DNA from: Prorocentrum cordatum
Lineage: Eukaryota > Sar > Dinophyceae > Prorocentrales > Prorocentraceae
Assembly: GCA_963575745.1 (NCBI GenBank)
Contig: CAUYUJ010007247.1
Span: 1-64,000, forward strand
Reading direction: 5' to 3'
Length of the DNA stretch: 64,000 bases
Both the position numbers and the translations under genes were made by a program. Numbering within the stretch: the stretch's first letter is position 1; each line of letters begins with the position of its first letter. Under the pieces are notes generated by a model, which saw only the letters and a list, made by a program, of their open reading frames with translations, was not told where the DNA came from and did no database searches. Shown here one piece after another: positions 41,358-52,234 of the stretch.

Positions 41358-42440
41358 CCGCGCGGCCGCAGCCGCTGCCTCGGCTCGCGAGCGCCCTGCT
41401 GGAACTGGCGGGCTCTCTTGAACCGTCACGGCTACGGGCTGTCTGCACAGGAAAAGATTCGCGGGCAATCAATAATGAGTCTTTCCTTCTATGCTTCGCG
41501 TGGAGCTGTCTCCAAGGGTGAGCAGGTGGCACGTCAGCCATGTTTGCTGTGGCACCCTCTGACCACTGCTCCATATTGCAAGCGAGAAGTGAGGCGAGCG
41601 GACGCACTAGCACCTGCGCATAGACACACAGTGGCCCACAAAAAGAAGAAAGGGATCCAAGGTCTCGCCGCCGATAAGAAACCTATCTCCCACCGTGCCG
41701 CGAGCCACGAGGTGGAGTGCCGTCAAATCCGTTGAACCCTCGGCCCTCGGACCTGAGGATGGACTATTGCACGCCCTGGACCCCAAATTCTCGGATTCTG
41801 CGGGACTTCACTTGTCGCCTCTTCTCGCGCTCTTTTTCCAGAGGCTAAAAGGCTCTAAGGCGGGCCCGCAGGGCTCCAGGAGCCCACCCCCAAGACGGCC
41901 GGAGAGTGCTTCGCGTCGCCCGAAGATCGCTCCAAGACCCCTAAGATGGCCTCCAGACGGCCCAAGTGACCCTTAAGAGCACCCGAGAGAGCTCCAAGAG
42001 GTCACCCACGAGGGCACCGAAAGGACAAAATCATTGTTTCTCCCGAGGTTCGAATGATTTTGCGTAGCATTCTCGCCTCTGCGAGCTTCCGACGCTGCAC
42101 GGCCCCGAAGATTGCCCCAAGATGGCCGAAGAGGCCCCAACATGTGCCCTCAGACGACCCAAGGGGCTCCAAGACGGCCGCAAGAGACCCCCAAAACGGC
42201 CGCAAGAGGGCCGCAAGACTGCGCGCCTTACGTCCGCCAGCAAGCCCTTAAGAGGCCCCCAAGGGGCCCCCAGGAGGCCCCCAAGATACCAGAATCAGGC
42301 CCACAAGGCCCCTTGGAGACGCCCCAAGACACCCGCAAAACCGTCCCGAAGAGACTCCCAAGAGGCCCCAGAGGCCCCTACACACCCAGAAAGCCTGCGA
42401 CCTCCAACCCAAGTGCAATGGCGGCATGGGCCGAAGGCCG
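41358..42440. other. Upstream flank of the helicase and decamer repeats
   Basis: 41358-41860 is unique-looking sequence with no recognisable exon. From ~41880 to 42380 it is degenerate ccaagatggcc / ccaagaggcc decamers, with a head (tcattgtttctcccgaggtt ... gagcttccgac) near 42030-42095. Confidence 0.55.
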
Positions 42441-43270
42441 CTACATCCGCTGCCCCTTGTGGCTTGCCAAAGGGGTGCACGGCATGCTGGGCGTTTGGTT
42501 GTTTTTGATTATTTCTCCAAACAACTTGCTGAACGTGGCGCTGTTGCGAATTGCGAAAAAAACGAATGCCGCCCGAGGAACGGCCCAGCACAGACATCCT
42601 CCAAACAATTTGGAACTCCCGGCCGTTTCGCCTGAGACATTGTCACAACTATCGGTTCCGAGTAGGCCGGGATTGAGCGTTTCGCCTGACATCCTCCCAA
42701 TGCTGAGCTCGGAGACGCCGCGCGCGCTGGTCCGGCGCGTTTCGCGTGAGACAATCTCACAACTCTGCGCTCCGACCTGCGGCGCGCGAGGTGGTCTGGC
42801 GCGTTTCGCCTGAGATGAGATTGTGTGTGTGTGTGTGTGGGACGGACATGGCGGTGGCAGAATGTGACCGCTGGGCAAGAATTGGCCCACAAAGGCCTGC
42901 CACCTGAGGCCTGCTCCTGGGCCAATGCCTTCTCTTCTCCTCCTCGTCCTCCCCCGCCGCATTGGTTTGCCTCCGCGGGGACGGGCAAGGCCGAGGGGAG
43001 AGGACCAGTAAGGAAAAACGGAACGGGTGGAGTGGGAGCGGAAAGGAAGGAGCTGGGTAGAAAAGGCCACCCTCTACCGAACCAACCAAGCGGACACCCC
43101 CCTCCTGGATATCACAGCTTTGGTGCCCACGGCGCCTGTCGAAGATGACGAAAGCGGGGGCAAGGAGAGGGGAGTATCACAAACCCGGTGTCCCATGCGC
43201 TCGCCTGGGCAATTTCATGACACCAGTGGCCGAACAGGCGCCACAACTAACGCAACAAAAACATTGACCG
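42440..43270. repeat. ~55-70-bp degenerate repeat with GTTTCGCCTGA core and (GT)n
   Basis: gtttcgcctga / gtttcgcgtga cores lie near 42627, 42680, 42749 and 42806. A (GT)n run follows at ~42824-42840. The rest has short frames only. Confidence 0.65.
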
Positions 43271-43271
43271 A

Positions 43272-43495
43272 TTGAGAAACGGGCCGAAGCCGAAACGGGC
43301 TAAAGCCGAAACGGGCCGAGGCGGTTAAGGGCCGAAACCGAAACCAATCGGCGCCAATAAGAGCCGAAACTTGCCAAAGCCGAAACGGGCCGAAACTGAA
43401 ACTGGACGAAGCCGAAACCGGCTGGCGCCACCAGGAATTGAAACTTGCCAGAGCCGAAACGGGCCCGAGCCAAAACGGGCCGAAGCCGAAGAGCT
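43272..43495. repeat. 11-12-bp minisatellite (GAAACGGGCCGAAGCC)
   Basis: Degenerate repeats of gccgaaacgggcc with gccgaaaccg variants, followed by a CTT/TCC polypyrimidine stretch to ~43560. Confidence 0.8.
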
Positions 43496-43559
43496 CCTCT
43501 TCTTCTTCTCTTCCTCCTTCTTCTCCTCCCACTCCTACTCATTTCACTTCCTCTCCCAA

Positions 43560-45115
43560 GTGTTCCCCCACGGGGTTCCACAATGGCTGGGAGACACATA
43601 TTCTAATAGCTTCGCCAAGACTTCGTTTCCAGAAGGCAAGGGGGAGAGTGATTCGCCGTAGGAGTCTTCAATCCGCCGCCCCCTGTGTTTATCACTGGGA
43701 TGCTGGGCTTGCTGAGTGCTTTAATCTTTTCAATATTTTCAGAATAATTCCCAATGGCCATCGGCTTGACCCGACGGCCACATGAAGGCACCTCAAAATC
43801 GTCTCCAAGACGGCCAAGATGGCTTTCAAGACGGTTCCCAAACGTCTCCAAGATGTCCCATTTGACTCCAGGAGAGCCCGAGATGGCCACAATGTGCCAC
43901 CAAGATGGCCCAAGATGGACCCAAGACGGCCCGAAATGGTGCTGGGGCGCTCCGAGATGCTGGAGAAGGACATCCAGAAGGTTCCCAGAGGGGCTCAAGT
44001 GAATGGGTAGTCACTGCTCGCCAAACCATTTTGGCACTCAGAAGTTCTTACGTCGGTGACTGAAGTAAATGGATGGCTTTGCTTGGTCTTCGCCACGTCG
44101 CCGCCGGTGCCGCCTCGTGGGAGTCCTGTTGCCGCCCAGTCCGCTGAGTAAGTTTTCCGCGGTTGCGCCAAGTAGCCGCCCGTGTCGCCTGGTTGGCGCC
44201 TCGTGGGCGCCCCGCTGGGTGGGTTCCTCGAGGTTGCGCTACGTTGCCACCCGCGCCGCCTCGTGGGCGCCTCGTGTTCTGAGCTTACATGACATAGTCA
44301 CCACAGAGCTTACACCGCATGCTTTGCAACGTAGCTTACATCACATCGCTTGTACCTAGTAGCGTTCGCCCTCAGTTCACACAGCGCCCAGCTTGCACCG
44401 CACCACATAGCTTGCACAGCATAGTTTTCACCTCCGTAGCTCGCACCACATAGCTTACACGACATAACTTAACCCTATAGCTTACACCTCCACAGTGAAA
44501 TACAGCGCTGTTTGGGGTCCACGCTGGCTAGCATGCTTGCTCAACTATCCTTTTAAAGCAATCGCCGTTTCGAGCTTCCGACAGCCTCGGACGGCCCCAG
44601 AGGCCTCCAAGACGGTCTCCAAGAAGGCTCCGAGACGAGCCAAGAAGGCCCGTAAACGGCCCCAGGGAGGCCCCAAGGCGGCCCGAGAGACCTCTTAAGT
44701 GGCCCGAAACCATCCCAAGTGGGCCCCAAGGCGGCCAAGTGAAGCCCCCAAGACATGCTCCGAAGACTAAACGTTCCCTTCGAACTATCCCTTACAGCAG
44801 CAACGCACTACCGAAAAAGGATGAAGATGGGGAATATGAGGATTTGGCCGATGCGTGTGCGCAGCCGTGCGCTCCACCTTCCGCCACGCGCAAGCGGGCT
44901 CTGCCGCCGCCCGAACAAATGTCGGGCGTTGGCAAAGCCGAAACACAAGGCAGGGAGGACCCCTTTGGGTCCCAGGGTGGGCCAGCTTGACCCAGAAACC
45001 TTGAGCGGGGACGAGCAAGAGGAAGGGACAGCGAAGAGGAAGGAAAAAAGGGCAGGGAAACAGCCCACGCATTCCTGGGGTCAGGGAGAGCCTAGCGTTT
45101 GACCAAACAACTAAG
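43560..45115. other. Intergenic sequence with decamers and AGCTTACAC repeats
   Basis: ccaagatggcc decamers occupy ~43790-43990 and ~44590-44760. About ten copies of a loose 20-25-bp repeat containing agcttacacc / agcttgcacc occur at 44280-44495. A 29-nt sequence at 44789-44817 is repeated exactly at 45120-45148. No gene. Confidence 0.6.
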
Positions 45116-46286
45116 CTACCCCTTACAGCAGCAACGCACTACCGAAAATGATACCGCTTCCCTCAAATCGTACTCCATCGCGGTGCACTTGATCTCGTCG
45201 TAGGCCGCCGGGGCATTCCAGTCGACCTCCAGCCCAGCACAGCCCTCGCGCCTTGGTGGGGTCCGTGCAGCGGTCTTGGGTTGCGCCGGCGCGGCCCCTG
45301 TCTGTGCCTGGGCGGCCCCGGCTCGCTTGGATTCGTCCTCGCTCTTGGCCTGTGCGCGCAGCTGCTGCGCGCGCCCGTCCACGCCCTTCGGCTCCGCGCT
45401 TGACCAGTTGCGCCTGCACGGTCCATTGCAGGCCCCCCATGCCCTTGATGGCCTCGCGCGCGTGCGCGCACGTCTGGCTGGCCTTGGGGCAGCCCATCCA
45501 TGCGCAGGCATCCCAGCATAGGATCTTGCCTGCTCGGTTGCGGGGGGCGTGCTGCGCTGACTGCGTGATCTCTCCTGCGGCGAGCCTCTTTCCCGCGGGG
45601 TGGGGCTTCTTGGGCGGTGCCCCGCCCGCTGGTGTCTTGGGCGTCTTGGGCCGCCTCCCGGCGCCGGCCTTCGCGCCTGCCTCGGGCGGCGGGAAGCGAG
45701 CGCCCGGGGCGCTCCCGGCGCCCTGCCCTTCGTCTCCATCGGCGCCCCCAACGCGGATCGGGCCTTTCGGACCTAGCCCGTGCAAGCTGCGGTTGAAGAG
45801 CTTGCGCAGCTTGCGCTCATTCCGGGGGGTGCGGACAATCTGGCAGTAGCCGCCAGGGTCGTCTAGGTCGAAGACGTTCGGGAACTTGAAAGCTGCCTGG
45901 CCGCCGGGGCCCGCGGGGGCCAGCGCCTGGGGTGCTGCGTGCCGAGCAGGAGACACATCGCCCGACGTGTCTACCGCAGCTGCTCGCGCCAGGCCGCATT
46001 GAGCTCCTCCCACAGCCCGTGTACGTATACTTCGAGGGGTACTCGTCCTCGTCGTGCTCAAGCTCTCGAGTGCGGCGTACCTCTCTGGTCCGTGTTGGCG
46101 CCCGTAAGCGATCCGCCAAAACTTGATGGCGTTCTGGGCCTGTCGGTGCCATTGGCTGAACACGACGGGCGCCTCGGTCGCGGCTCCAGCTTGACTTCTG
46201 CTGGCACCGCGTAGTCTTGAGAGTTCCCGTGGCAGTCTATTGGTTGGTGGGGTCTGACATGACATTTGATGGAGGAAATGTGCCAT
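45116..46286 (-). pseudogene. Retroelement gag-like protein with CCCH zinc motif, frameshifted
   Basis: ATG at 46286. The first frame gives VVFSQWHRQAQNAIKFWRIA and ERYAALESL. Two one-base shifts near 46050 are needed to continue through EHDEDEYPS and LWEELNAAWREQLR. The main frame resumes with FPNVFDLDDPGGYCQIV and RNERKLRKLF, then ILCWDACAWMGCPKASQTCAHA, a C-x-C-x-C-x-H arrangement typical of dinoflagellate gag-like zinc proteins. A further shift near 45408 leads to WNAPAAYDEIKCTAMEYDL. This modular order fits a dispersed dinoflagellate retroelement ORF, inferred to bind nucleic acid. Three or more shifts suggest a dead copy or unpolished sequence. Confidence 0.6.
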
Positions 46287-46827
46287 GGGGTTATGATGGC
46301 CTTACTGAGGTGTCCAGGGTGTGCACCATGGCCCCCCCCAAGGGGCCTCACGAATGGCCATGGGCCGTTTCGCGCCCAGCCGAGGCGCCTAAAATCAGGC
46401 ATGGCAGCGTTGGCCTTCAAAGATTTTCGGTCCCGAGGCGGGGTCGACGCCAGCGTCGACGTCTATCGCATCCGAGGCTGGGCCAGATAAGTAGCCTGAG
46501 CCAGGCAAGAAGGAGGAGGAGGAGGAGGAGGAGGAGGAGAGGGAGGAGGAAGAGGAGGAGGAGGGGGGAAGGGGGAAGCGGGCAGGGGGAGAAAGGGAAG
46601 GAACGGGGGGAAGGAGGGAAAGGAGACGCGCAGGAGAAGCAGCGGGAAGTAAGGAGAGCGAGCAGAGCAACGGGAGGCAGAAAAAAGGTTTTCCTGCCGC
46701 AGAGCCGCCGCCGTCTTCTCTCGTCCTGGTGCTGCCGTGCCTTCTCCTCTTCCTCCTCCTCGTCCTCCTCCTTGTCCTCCTTCCTCCCTTCTCCCTCTCC
46801 TCTTCTTGCTCCTCCTCTTCCTCCTCC
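46287..46827. repeat. GGA/GAG and CTC triplet repeats downstream of the 1155-aa ORF
   Basis: Purine-rich GGA/GAG runs at ~46505-46650 and pyrimidine-rich TCC/CTC runs at ~46735-46835 form an imperfect inverted pair. The right part lies just past the stop of the large ORF and may be its 3' flank. Confidence 0.7.
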
Positions 46828-49800
46828 TCAAGCGGCCGCCCGCGGGCGCCGTCGCGCCTGCTGCGACAGGCGCTGCTGGGCCGCCTCCCACAGCGCCTGC
46901 GGGATGTCGGTGATCGCCACCGCGCGGCCCTGCATGCTGTCGATGGCACGCTGTAGGCCGTCCTTGGTGACGCCGTCGTTCTTCGTCTTATCATTCAGCA
47001 GCTGGGCCAACGACGCCGCCGTGAGCGTGATATCCGCTATCTTCAGCAACGACTTCCATTCGTCGCGGATGGGCGCCCACTTCTCCGATGAGACTTTGAG
47101 GCTGGCCACCTCCACCTCGAGCTCAGCCAGCTGGTGGAGGAGCTCTGTGTGCGACTGCTTCAGCCTCGTCGCCAGGCCCAGCTGCTTGAACAACGTGGCT
47201 TTCATCCAAGCCATCAGCTCGTCGAAGCTCTCGAGGCTGCCGCTGTAGCCGTCCAGGTAGTTGGAGCCATTCTGCATGCCACCCGCGATCTTCTTGAGGC
47301 CCTGGGCCGTCAGCTGGCCTTTCTCGACCAAGCTCTCGAATGTGCTCTGTGAGTACTCGGTGGCCAGATGCAGGCCGATCTCTTTCCAGTTCGAGGTCGT
47401 CGACGTGAACTCCTCGAAGCTGATGGCCTGCAACTTCGTCCTCAAGACCTCGTCGTACTGCTCGGACTCCTTGGCTGGTAGTGCCCCGAGCGCCGAGTCG
47501 AGCTTCTCCCAGGGCTTGCGAAGCTCGACCGTGCTGGCGGCGGTCGTCTCGTAGAACTCCCTGGCGTGCTTCGCAACCCCGATGACCGCGTAGACGTCCG
47601 CCAGCCTTGCCTGGAGCGCTGCCAGCTCCAGCTTGGTGGCGTCCGAGGGCTCGACTGTGAACATCATCTCAGTGGCGACGACGTGCTTGTCGATCGCGTC
47701 CGCGACCATCGCTTCGCAAGAACCCACCTGCTCAAGCTTCAGGTCAGCCGTCAAGAGGCCGATGTTCTGGATCACGTGGCAAGCGGCCCGTATGATGAGA
47801 GAACCGTCCTCTGGCACAGGTACGTGAACGTTCCTGTGCTCCGCCAAGAACAGCTTGATCTGGTGGAACACTTCCTCGTGGGCATCCGCGTTGAGGTACT
47901 TCTCGACGTGGTCCTTCCAGCCCTTCTCGACACACATCCTCGCAGAGTGGTCCAGGTGGGTGGCCAGGGCATGGTGCATGCCATCAAACGGATCGTCAGC
48001 TGTGTCCTGCTCGTACCCCTTGACGCGTGCGAAGTTGGCGAACACCTCCAGCAGCGCCGTCCCGACCTTCTTGTCAACTGTGTCCACGCTCTGCTTCAGG
48101 ATTTCCTTGGCGACATACTCCATCCTCTTGAACAAGGTGCTCTCTGCGACGTGGGTCGACTTCGATGCTCCGCGGCATGTCTTTCTCCAAGCTTCGATCT
48201 CCCCGACAACCGTGCGCATGAACACTATGCCGTCCATGTTGCACCTTACCTGCTCGAGGTCGTCGACGATCTGCTTCATCTTGGGGGCAATCTGGATGTC
48301 GGTGGAGGCCGCGCGCCTGAAACTCGCCTTGTAGTGTGACCACGGCTCGGAATTGCCCATCACTTCTGACAAGGGGTGCCACTCGGGATCTTCGCACACG
48401 CCAGTCAGCAGCGCGATCATCTTCGGCATGAAAGGCCCACACTCTGAGAAGCTCATGGGATCATTGTTCGGCAAGTGGTGCAGCGGCATGCCAAGCGCGA
48501 CGACGTGCTCGCTGAAGCCCCTCATATCCCCAGGGTAGTCGCTCGTGATGTGGAACGCCTCCGCGAGCAGCTTGCCACAATGCTGCAGATGTGGAACCCT
48601 CTTGGCGTCAAGCAACTGGGGCAGCACGACGACGCCCAATATGATTTCACGCAACATCTCGATCATCTCAGTCGTGCTGAGGTTCTTCATGGACGCAGCT
48701 TTGGGCGCGGTGACGTCGAACTCATCGGGGAAGGGCGTCCATGGCGTCAAAGCCTCAATCACCATCTCGTCCTCGTTCAAGGCCTGCTTCACGAACCTCT
48801 TCAGGAGAGCCTTGCGAAATAAAGTCGACGCCTCTACATCCTGCGTGGTGAGCTCCTTCAAGTGATGGACCACCTGGGGCCACTCCATGCTGTCGAGGTT
48901 GCTGGACAAGGCGCTCGCCGCCTCCACCTTCGTATGAAGCTTGGCTGCCATCACGGCCAGGCTGGCCGACTTCGGTTTGAACCTCTTCAGGCCGTAGGAT
49001 CGGTCCCCCTTGAGGCTCCCATCCAAGATCTCGTGGATCACCAAGTCGTTCTTGTAGCCGTCGAAGCGCGCCTTCTCAGCAGAACCAGGGGGCCCCGCCT
49101 TGCTGCCCCTGCCGCCAGAGCCAGACTCGACCACGGAGCAGGCAACGCTCCCTACTGGAGACCTTGACCTGTCCCGAGGGAGATCTAGCAACTCTCCTGA
49201 CTCGGAGCGCCGCACTTGCTGTCCACTGCGGTCCAAGGCGGAGGCGACGCTGCCCCTGGGCACCACCGACGAGCTCGACGCGACTGGCGCCGACTTGGCG
49301 GAGGCTGGCCTGGCGCCCCCCCCCTGGCCCACGCCGCTGGCAAGGCTGTCTGGACTCTTGGCCACGGGAGCTCCCGTTGGCACAGCATCACCTGCAGCGT
49401 TCAGGCGGCCGCTAGCGCCTAGAGAGCTGGTGGCGGTCTCCGACTCGTCCTCCACGCGGCCGTTCTCGATCGGAAGCGGGGCAGAGTGCCCAGGACCACG
49501 TGGCTTCGACGGCGGCGCCTTGGGAAGCATCCCAGATGTAGAAGCCTTCGCGTGAGCCAACTGCTGCAACTCTGTGATCGTTGGGACCTTGCTGAACCCT
49601 CTGACGGCAACCGCCTGACTCTGGCGCAACCTCGTCACCTCCCGCTTCACAAACTCCATCTCCGCACCCGTCTTCACGGCCTGCTGGGGCGTCAGCTTGA
49701 CTATTGCCATCTTCACCTCCGTCCTCGTGTAGTTCTTGATGCTGACGTACGGGTGCTCTGGGTCCGCAACGATCACTCCCGTCGTGTTCACCCCTGGCTG

Positions 49801-50295
49801 GCAAGATGACGGCACGCGAGACTGGTACTGGTCGCAACTCTCGGGAGTCATGCCAACCACCCCGCGCGGGACCACCTGCGTGCTCCACTGCTTAGGCGTG
49901 AGCTGCACCATGCTGGTGCTGACCTCCTGGCCGTAGTACGCGTGCACCTCCACGCTCCCACGTTCCGTTGCTGCGGCGATCTGGCTCTCCAAATCCATGT
50001 CTGCTGCGGCCCGAGCCTCGAAGTCGCCGTTGAACTCTGGCTCCTCGCGGCAGCGTTCGACGATGTCGGGCCAGGCGGCATCCCCGCTGAAGTGCCGCTC
50101 GTGGGTCAGCCAGCAGCAGTCGCAGGCTAGCCACGGAGCTGTGGAAGTTCCACCCCGCTTGGACGTCGCCACGTCCACGGGCACCTCGCAGCGCTGGCAC
50201 CAAGCGCTGTCCGAAGCGGCGGCGCTGCCCCTGGCGCCACCACCGCGACGGGGGGCTCTCGCCGCGCGCGGCTGCGCAGCAGCGCGCTTGCCCAT
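46828..50295 (-). CDS. Large intronless orphan protein (1155 aa), N-terminal zinc cluster
   Basis: ATG 50295 to TGA 46828. The frame is open further upstream, but this is the first ATG. Not recognised. Residues ~1-25 are basic (MGKRAAAQPRAARAPRRGGG). Residues ~33-68 hold a Cys/His cluster (C33, C36, C58, C60, C61, H65, H68), probably zinc-binding. Residues ~230-430 are Ser/Pro/Gly-rich and disordered. From ~450 to the end it is regular helical, amphipathic sequence without low complexity, with several Trp/Tyr-rich segments (for example WPQVVHHLKELT, LGMPLHHLPNNDPMSF). Amino-acid composition is normal and there is no internal stop over 3.5 kb, which argues for selection. Candidates are a host gene retroposed without introns or a recently active element ORF. 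Confidence 0.7.
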   Translation of the reverse strand: MGKRAAAQPRAARAPRRGGGARGSAAASDSAWCQRCEVPVDVATSKRGGTSTAPWLACDCCWLTHERHFSGDAAWPDIVERCREEPEFNGDFEARAAADMDLESQIAAATERGSVEVHAYYGQEVSTSMVQLTPKQWSTQVVPRGVVGMTPESCDQYQSRVPSSCQPGVNTTGVIVADPEHPYVSIKNYTRTEVKMAIVKLTPQQAVKTGAEMEFVKREVTRLRQSQAVAVRGFSKVPTITELQQLAHAKASTSGMLPKAPPSKPRGPGHSAPLPIENGRVEDESETATSSLGASGRLNAAGDAVPTGAPVAKSPDSLASGVGQGGGARPASAKSAPVASSSSVVPRGSVASALDRSGQQVRRSESGELLDLPRDRSRSPVGSVACSVVESGSGGRGSKAGPPGSAEKARFDGYKNDLVIHEILDGSLKGDRSYGLKRFKPKSASLAVMAAKLHTKVEAASALSSNLDSMEWPQVVHHLKELTTQDVEASTLFRKALLKRFVKQALNEDEMVIEALTPWTPFPDEFDVTAPKAASMKNLSTTEMIEMLREIILGVVVLPQLLDAKRVPHLQHCGKLLAEAFHITSDYPGDMRGFSEHVVALGMPLHHLPNNDPMSFSECGPFMPKMIALLTGVCEDPEWHPLSEVMGNSEPWSHYKASFRRAASTDIQIAPKMKQIVDDLEQVRCNMDGIVFMRTVVGEIEAWRKTCRGASKSTHVAESTLFKRMEYVAKEILKQSVDTVDKKVGTALLEVFANFARVKGYEQDTADDPFDGMHHALATHLDHSARMCVEKGWKDHVEKYLNADAHEEVFHQIKLFLAEHRNVHVPVPEDGSLIIRAACHVIQNIGLLTADLKLEQVGSCEAMVADAIDKHVVATEMMFTVEPSDATKLELAALQARLADVYAVIGVAKHAREFYETTAASTVELRKPWEKLDSALGALPAKESEQYDEVLRTKLQAISFEEFTSTTSNWKEIGLHLATEYSQSTFESLVEKGQLTAQGLKKIAGGMQNGSNYLDGYSGSLESFDELMAWMKATLFKQLGLATRLKQSHTELLHQLAELEVEVASLKVSSEKWAPIRDEWKSLLKIADITLTAASLAQLLNDKTKNDGVTKDGLQRAIDSMQGRAVAITDIPQALWEAAQQRLSQQARRRPRAAA

Positions 50296-52234
50296 CGCTG
50301 GCTGCCGCTCCGGCCAGATAGTCGAAGCACTCCTGGGCGGCTGTGGCTGGCCGCGAAAACCAAAAAACTTGGCGGCTGCCCGGGGCAGATTCACCTCCGA
50401 GCCAAAACGGCTAGCACGCAAAGAGCATCAAGCCTGACTGTGCTTATGCTTGGGGGATACGTGATACTTCAGCAACCGCATGCAATGCAAACGTGGGACC
50501 GCCACCTGAATGCAACGCAACGCTGAGGGACGAACTACACCCCACCCCAAGAGTGCGAGCAAATCCAACGCAAGAGTTGCCCCGAGCTGCTCTGGCAATG
50601 CAGAGCAATGCAAACGCGGACGCGCAGATTGCCCCCCCCTCGATTCTCAGAAGGGGTACATGGAGAAACTGATTGCACGCGTGGCTTCAAATATCCGTCC
50701 TAGCATGTCGTACCTATGGATGTCTGGCCGCCTCCATCGAGATGGCCAATTGCGGTTTCATTGCGCCTCAGCGTCGAAAGCCTTGTCGCAGCCCAAGAGG
50801 CGCCCAACGATGGCCGAGAGGGGCTCCTGGCCCTGCTCTAGAAACCACAAGCGTAATCTCACATATAACCGAACGCCCCACGAGCAATACCAAATGACCC
50901 TCTGGTGCGTCTGTTATGGCCCAAGACTCCTCCAAGAATGGCTAAAGACACGACGAAGCTATTGTCCAGGAGCTCTTGGCAGTGACCTAAGCACCGCCCT
51001 GAGCCGCACGATGCAAACTCCAATGCAACGACCACCCACTCAAAGAATCTATACGGCTCCCCGAGGTTGCCCGAGGCAGCCGCGGGACCCCCTGGACACC
51101 GACGGTGCATCTGACGTTGGCCACCCCTGACGTCACAAGAGTACCATCGGTGTACCATCGTTGAAGACACTGATAGGGTTTCGAAGTGCCTGGCGCGCTA
51201 CTGAGACTCCTCCCTATCTGGCAGATGCGTTATCAAAGACGCTGGACAATCGTTCCGCATCCTCCTTCTCATCCCCTCCTTTCCTCACTCGTCCTCTGCT
51301 CAGCCTCCCGCGCACATCTGTCTTCATATGGAAGGCCCTGTGGCACATTGGACTCAAGTAGCGAGGTCGGCGGCGCTGACGGCGACACCAAAGACAGAGC
51401 GCCCCTCCTCCGACCTAAGACGGATCAAGACCAACCGAGGCAAAGAACATCCAGGACGGCAAAACGGACGGCGCTTCGAACACGCCGACGGCAGTCGCAG
51501 CAATGCGCTGACTACCTGAAAACCCGATTTTGCCAAATCAAGCTCACTGTAAGTTCAGCAGCGGGCCCCTGAGGGGCCGATGAGAGCCCCTGAGGGGCCG
51601 GCGGGGCCGGTGGAAAGCCAGATCGGACCAAACGGCGAAGGATGCAGGAGCGGGCGGGGGTTGGTCAAAAACCAAAGGGCGACAGTAGATCGGCCGACAG
51701 GGGGTCCGACGACAAGGAGAAGGAAGAGGCATGGAGGAGTCGGGAGGGAAAGGAGTGAGAAGGGCGAGGGTGAGAGGCATGAGGAGTGGCGGCGGAGGGC
51801 GAAGGATAGAGAGAAGCACAGTGTGCACGATGAAGGGGACTGCACGAAGAAAGAAGGGATATTACAACTGCGGAGGTGGCATATTGAATTCAACCTCTTC
51901 CAGCTGCGAGCCCTCGCAACGCGGCAGTGCCGCCCCAGACTTCATCGAGATGCGGGGAGCTCCTTCGACCTCGGGCGCAATGCTGATCGGACCACTCTGG
52001 CCATCAACTGATTTACACTGGATCGCCTCTCGGGCGCTGGACAAAAAATGCCAGCACGAGGCCAACGCGGCTTAAAATATCATGTGGATGCTGCTGTGCG
52101 TCGTCGGCTCACTAAGCTCGCCCACCTCCTATCCTCATCGTCGGCGTCAGTGCCGCTACAGTCATCGTCGTATTCCCGCCCGTCGTCATCAAGGAAACGC
52201 TGCTTCGGCAACTGCACTGGCGAATCACGCAAAC
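50296..52234. other. Intergenic sequence, no recognised gene
   Basis: Contains ccaagaggcgcccaacgatgg decamer traces (~50790), two cccctgagggg palindromes (~51563-51600) and short open frames on both strands. It includes a CT-rich stretch upstream of 51350. None carries a domain or long-range coding signal I can support. Confidence 0.5.

Noticed and set aside
40804-41613. 269-codon alternative frame overlapping the helicase N-terminus
   Set aside because: The chosen frame runs continuously into the Walker A motif. The alternative is Arg/Ala/Gly-rich shadow coding that stops before any helicase motif.
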